From CAYSNP01 sp964432485 (GTDB lineage Bacteria > Bacillota > Clostridia > Christensenellales > DTU072), in the NCBI GenBank assembly GCA_964432485.1, contig CAYSNP010000019.1:1-32592 (forward strand): 32,592 bases of DNA, written 5' to 3'. The position numbers were made by a program, and so were the translations under genes. The notes beneath the pieces were generated by a model. The model was not told the DNA's origin, searched no databases, and was given only the letters and a program-made list of their open reading frames with translations. Shown here in pieces: positions 31,144-32,592 of this stretch; positions within the stretch are counted from its first letter, which is position 1, and the number at the start of each line of letters is the position of its first letter.

Positions 31144-32178
31144 TTATACTGTTATTGTCACCTTTTGCAAATTGCGGGGTTTATCAGGATTATGCCCCAG
31201 CACTTTGGCCAAACTTGCGGCATAAAGTTGAATTGCCGAGGTATAAATAAAAGGATTCTCAAGACTGCTTACAGTGGGCATTTCAAAGCAATGTGCGGAT
31301 ATTTCTTTAATTTTGGGTATATCGGTAAAGCTGATTATATTAGCTCCAAGCAAACTTAAGCGTGTTGCCATAGCAATAAACTCCTCCTCCAGCTCACCGC
31401 TGGGGGCCAACATTATTACATTGGTGCCTTCTTCAATAAGCGCAAGCGGACCATGCATAAATTCAGCTGTAGAAAACGCTCTGCAAAAGACATAGCATGT
31501 TTCTATAAGTTTTAAGCTCATTTCATTGGCAATAGCCATTAAAAATCCTCTGGTTAGGATACTGGCATTCTTAATATTTTTAGTTACAAGAGCAAACTCT
31601 TGCATTTTATCTTCGCTGCCGGCTAAAAATTCTCTGATTTTAGCGGGCATTAACGAAAGATTCATTTTTGCGGTCTTAGGCACAATAGCGTTGGCCAGCA
31701 AATACAAACACGCCAACTGTCCCATAAAAGTCTTTGTAGCCGCTACGCTTAGCTCTTTATCTGCCGCAATATATAAGTTGAAATCACATTCCGCCGCTAA
31801 ATCGCTTTCGGGATTATTAGTGACAGCCACAGTCATTGCGCCTGTGCGTTTAGCTTCACGGATAGCAAGCAATGTGTCTGTGCTTTTTCCGCTTTGGCTT
31901 ACTGCCACTACTAAATTATTCGAAAGGTCTACCTTTGACTTATAGACGCTTACTACGGATAGATTTAGGGGCGAAACCATCTTTTCGCCTACTATTTCAT
32001 TTAGCGCTTTGAAATATTGTACTGCGTTATTACTGCTTCCGCGCGCTATTGTAGTAATGCCGCCAAGATTGCGCTCCCGAAATGCCTTGCCTATCTTTGC
32101 AATAGTCTCCTTGTTTGTTAAGAGCACATTTTTAATGGTATCGCTAGCTTGTTTAAGTTCCTTTTCCATCAATGACAT
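31144..32178 (-). CDS. Two-SIS-domain sugar isomerase/deaminase (GlmS C-terminal-like)
   Basis: 344 residues, with two SIS domains (about 30-170 and 195-330) and no glutaminase domain. Motifs: ARGSSNNAVQYFK, VVAVSQSGKSTDTLLAIREAKR, SVAATKTFMGQLACLYLL, EFMHGPLALIEEGTNVIML and the C-terminal HNPDKPRNLQKVTITV, which equals the DKPRNLAKSVTVE tail of GlmS. Such stand-alone proteins are glucosamine-6-phosphate deaminases (NagB-II type), fructosamine-6-phosphate enzymes or similar; I cannot choose between them. Start ATG 32178 with GAGGT 5 nt upstream. The 3' end touches hairpin array copy 3. Confidence 0.88.
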   Translation of the reverse strand: MSLMEKELKQASDTIKNVLLTNKETIAKIGKAFRERNLGGITTIARGSSNNAVQYFKALNEIVGEKMVSPLNLSVVSVYKSKVDLSNNLVVAVSQSGKSTDTLLAIREAKRTGAMTVAVTNNPESDLAAECDFNLYIAADKELSVAATKTFMGQLACLYLLANAIVPKTAKMNLSLMPAKIREFLAGSEDKMQEFALVTKNIKNASILTRGFLMAIANEMSLKLIETCYVFCRAFSTAEFMHGPLALIEEGTNVIMLAPSGELEEEFIAMATRLSLLGANIISFTDIPKIKEISAHCFEMPTVSSLENPFIYTSAIQLYAASLAKVLGHNPDKPRNLQKVTITV

Positions 32179-32187
32179 ACTTTACCT

Positions 32188-32216
32188 CTTATACCCCCAA
32201 AAATCGTTTAAGTCAA
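32188..32216 (-). promoter_or_regulatory. Promoter candidate of the SIS-domain gene, overlapping its ribosome site
   Basis: TTGACT (32216-32211), 17-bp spacer, TATAAG (32193-32188). The last bases of the -10 merge with AAGAGGT, the ribosome site. If used, transcription would start only a few bases before the ATG at 32178. Confidence 0.5.
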
Positions 32217-32446
32217 CTTTATTTTTTCGTATTCGAACAATAATATACAAGCGATACCGCATAAGGCAGCCCTAAAATAATAGTGTACAGAGCAGGCATA
32301 TAACTTTTTTAGCTCTTAATAAAATGAGAATCAAGTAATGAGGCGATAATAATCAAACCCCTACCTGTATCAAAACTGCCTATTGCCTACTAGGCATATT
32401 ATAAACCATATTTAAGAGTTTGTAAAACAAAATAGGGGTAAAACTG
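32217..32446. other. Intergenic stretch without a recognisable gene
   Basis: AT-rich. It holds a 13-nt palindrome TGCCTACTAGGCA around 32386-32398 and an inverted pair CCCCTA (near 32358) / TAGGGG (near 32433) flanking about 75 bp just upstream of the tRNA promoter. No ORF or RNA gene that I can support. Confidence 0.4.
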
Positions 32447-32475
32447 TTGACATCTTAACCCCGTATCAATATAAT
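32447..32475 (+). promoter_or_regulatory. Consensus promoter of the tRNA-Thr gene
   Basis: TTGACA (32447-32452), 17-bp spacer, TATAAT (32470-32475): a perfect consensus, as expected for a stable RNA gene. The tRNA begins about 25 nt downstream of the expected transcription start. Confidence 0.9.
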
Positions 32476-32506
32476 ATAACTTGCATTGCTCAAAATACTA
32501 ACAAGC

Positions 32507-32582
32507 GCTGCTATGGCTCAGTAGGTAGAGCACGTCCTTGGTAAGGACGGGGTCGGCGGTTCAAATCCGCCTAGCAGCTCCA
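32507..32582 (+). tRNA. tRNA-Thr (anticodon GGU)
   Basis: 76 nt including an encoded CCA. Acceptor stem GCTGCTA (32507-32513) pairs with TAGCAGC (32572-32578), discriminator T. The D arm is GGCTCAGTAGGTAGAGC. The anticodon arm is CGTCC-TTGGTAA-GGACG with GGT at positions 34-36, reading ACC/ACU threonine codons. The T arm is GGCGG-TTCAAAT-CCGCC. All four arms pair fully. Confidence 0.97.
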
Positions 32583-32592
32583 AAAAGCGCTC

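Overview
The window looks like chromosome of a low-GC, Gram-positive-type anaerobe of the Bacillota, most likely an uncultured member of the Clostridia. This rests on a Veg-family protein, a TM1266-family hydrogenase-system regulator, a DUF134/NifX/MinD-ferredoxin cluster, lipoprotein signal peptides without any outer-membrane genes, strong GGAGG-type ribosome sites and near-consensus TTGACA/TATAAT promoters. The lineage call is inference. I see no phage, insertion sequence, transposase or CRISPR array.

Layout. 1-1943 (minus): a regulated operon of a glycine-rich DUF5320 protein, a DUF134-NifX fusion and a MinD-like ATPase with inserted 4Fe-4S motifs that runs off the left edge; its promoter carries two copies of one perfect palindrome. 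1958-7640: cupin, cysteine synthase, a small HExxH membrane protein, a ZIP zinc transporter, then serS followed by a membrane/coiled-coil protein and a DUF1624 acyltransferase-like protein. 7769-8924: a LuxS homologue that has lost nearly all catalytic and zinc residues, followed by two copies of an unusual array of small hairpins. 8925-13274: two secreted or anchored ComEC-like metallo-beta-lactamase proteins around a LURP-one-related protein and a DUF2804 protein, then veg. 13267-15990 (minus): TM1266-like regulator plus a complete ABC importer, behind a leader that looks like a riboswitch or attenuator. 16092-21273 (plus): aminotransferase, tyrS, yigZ, ilvE, galE, very tightly packed. 21276-27371 (minus): three consecutive membrane EAL-domain proteins with dead GGDEF domains. 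27526-30403 (plus): malate/lactate dehydrogenase-like enzyme, malic enzyme, terminator, TM2 protein. 30404-31127: a 0.7-kb mosaic of repeats and a third hairpin array. 31144-32582: a two-SIS-domain sugar isomerase (minus) and a tRNA-Thr(GGU).

How the parts fit. Biosynthetic and translation genes are ordinary. The regulatory content is less so: a c-di-GMP-degrading block with no intact cyclase in view, a transporter operon under apparent transcription attenuation, a palindrome-controlled iron-sulphur cluster operon, and three copies of a hairpin array with a fixed 52-bp head and a constant 9-nt linker (TACATAATG). Four convergent gene pairs end within 2 bp of each other or overlap, so there is no room for a terminator between them; the hairpin arrays occupy other gene ends.
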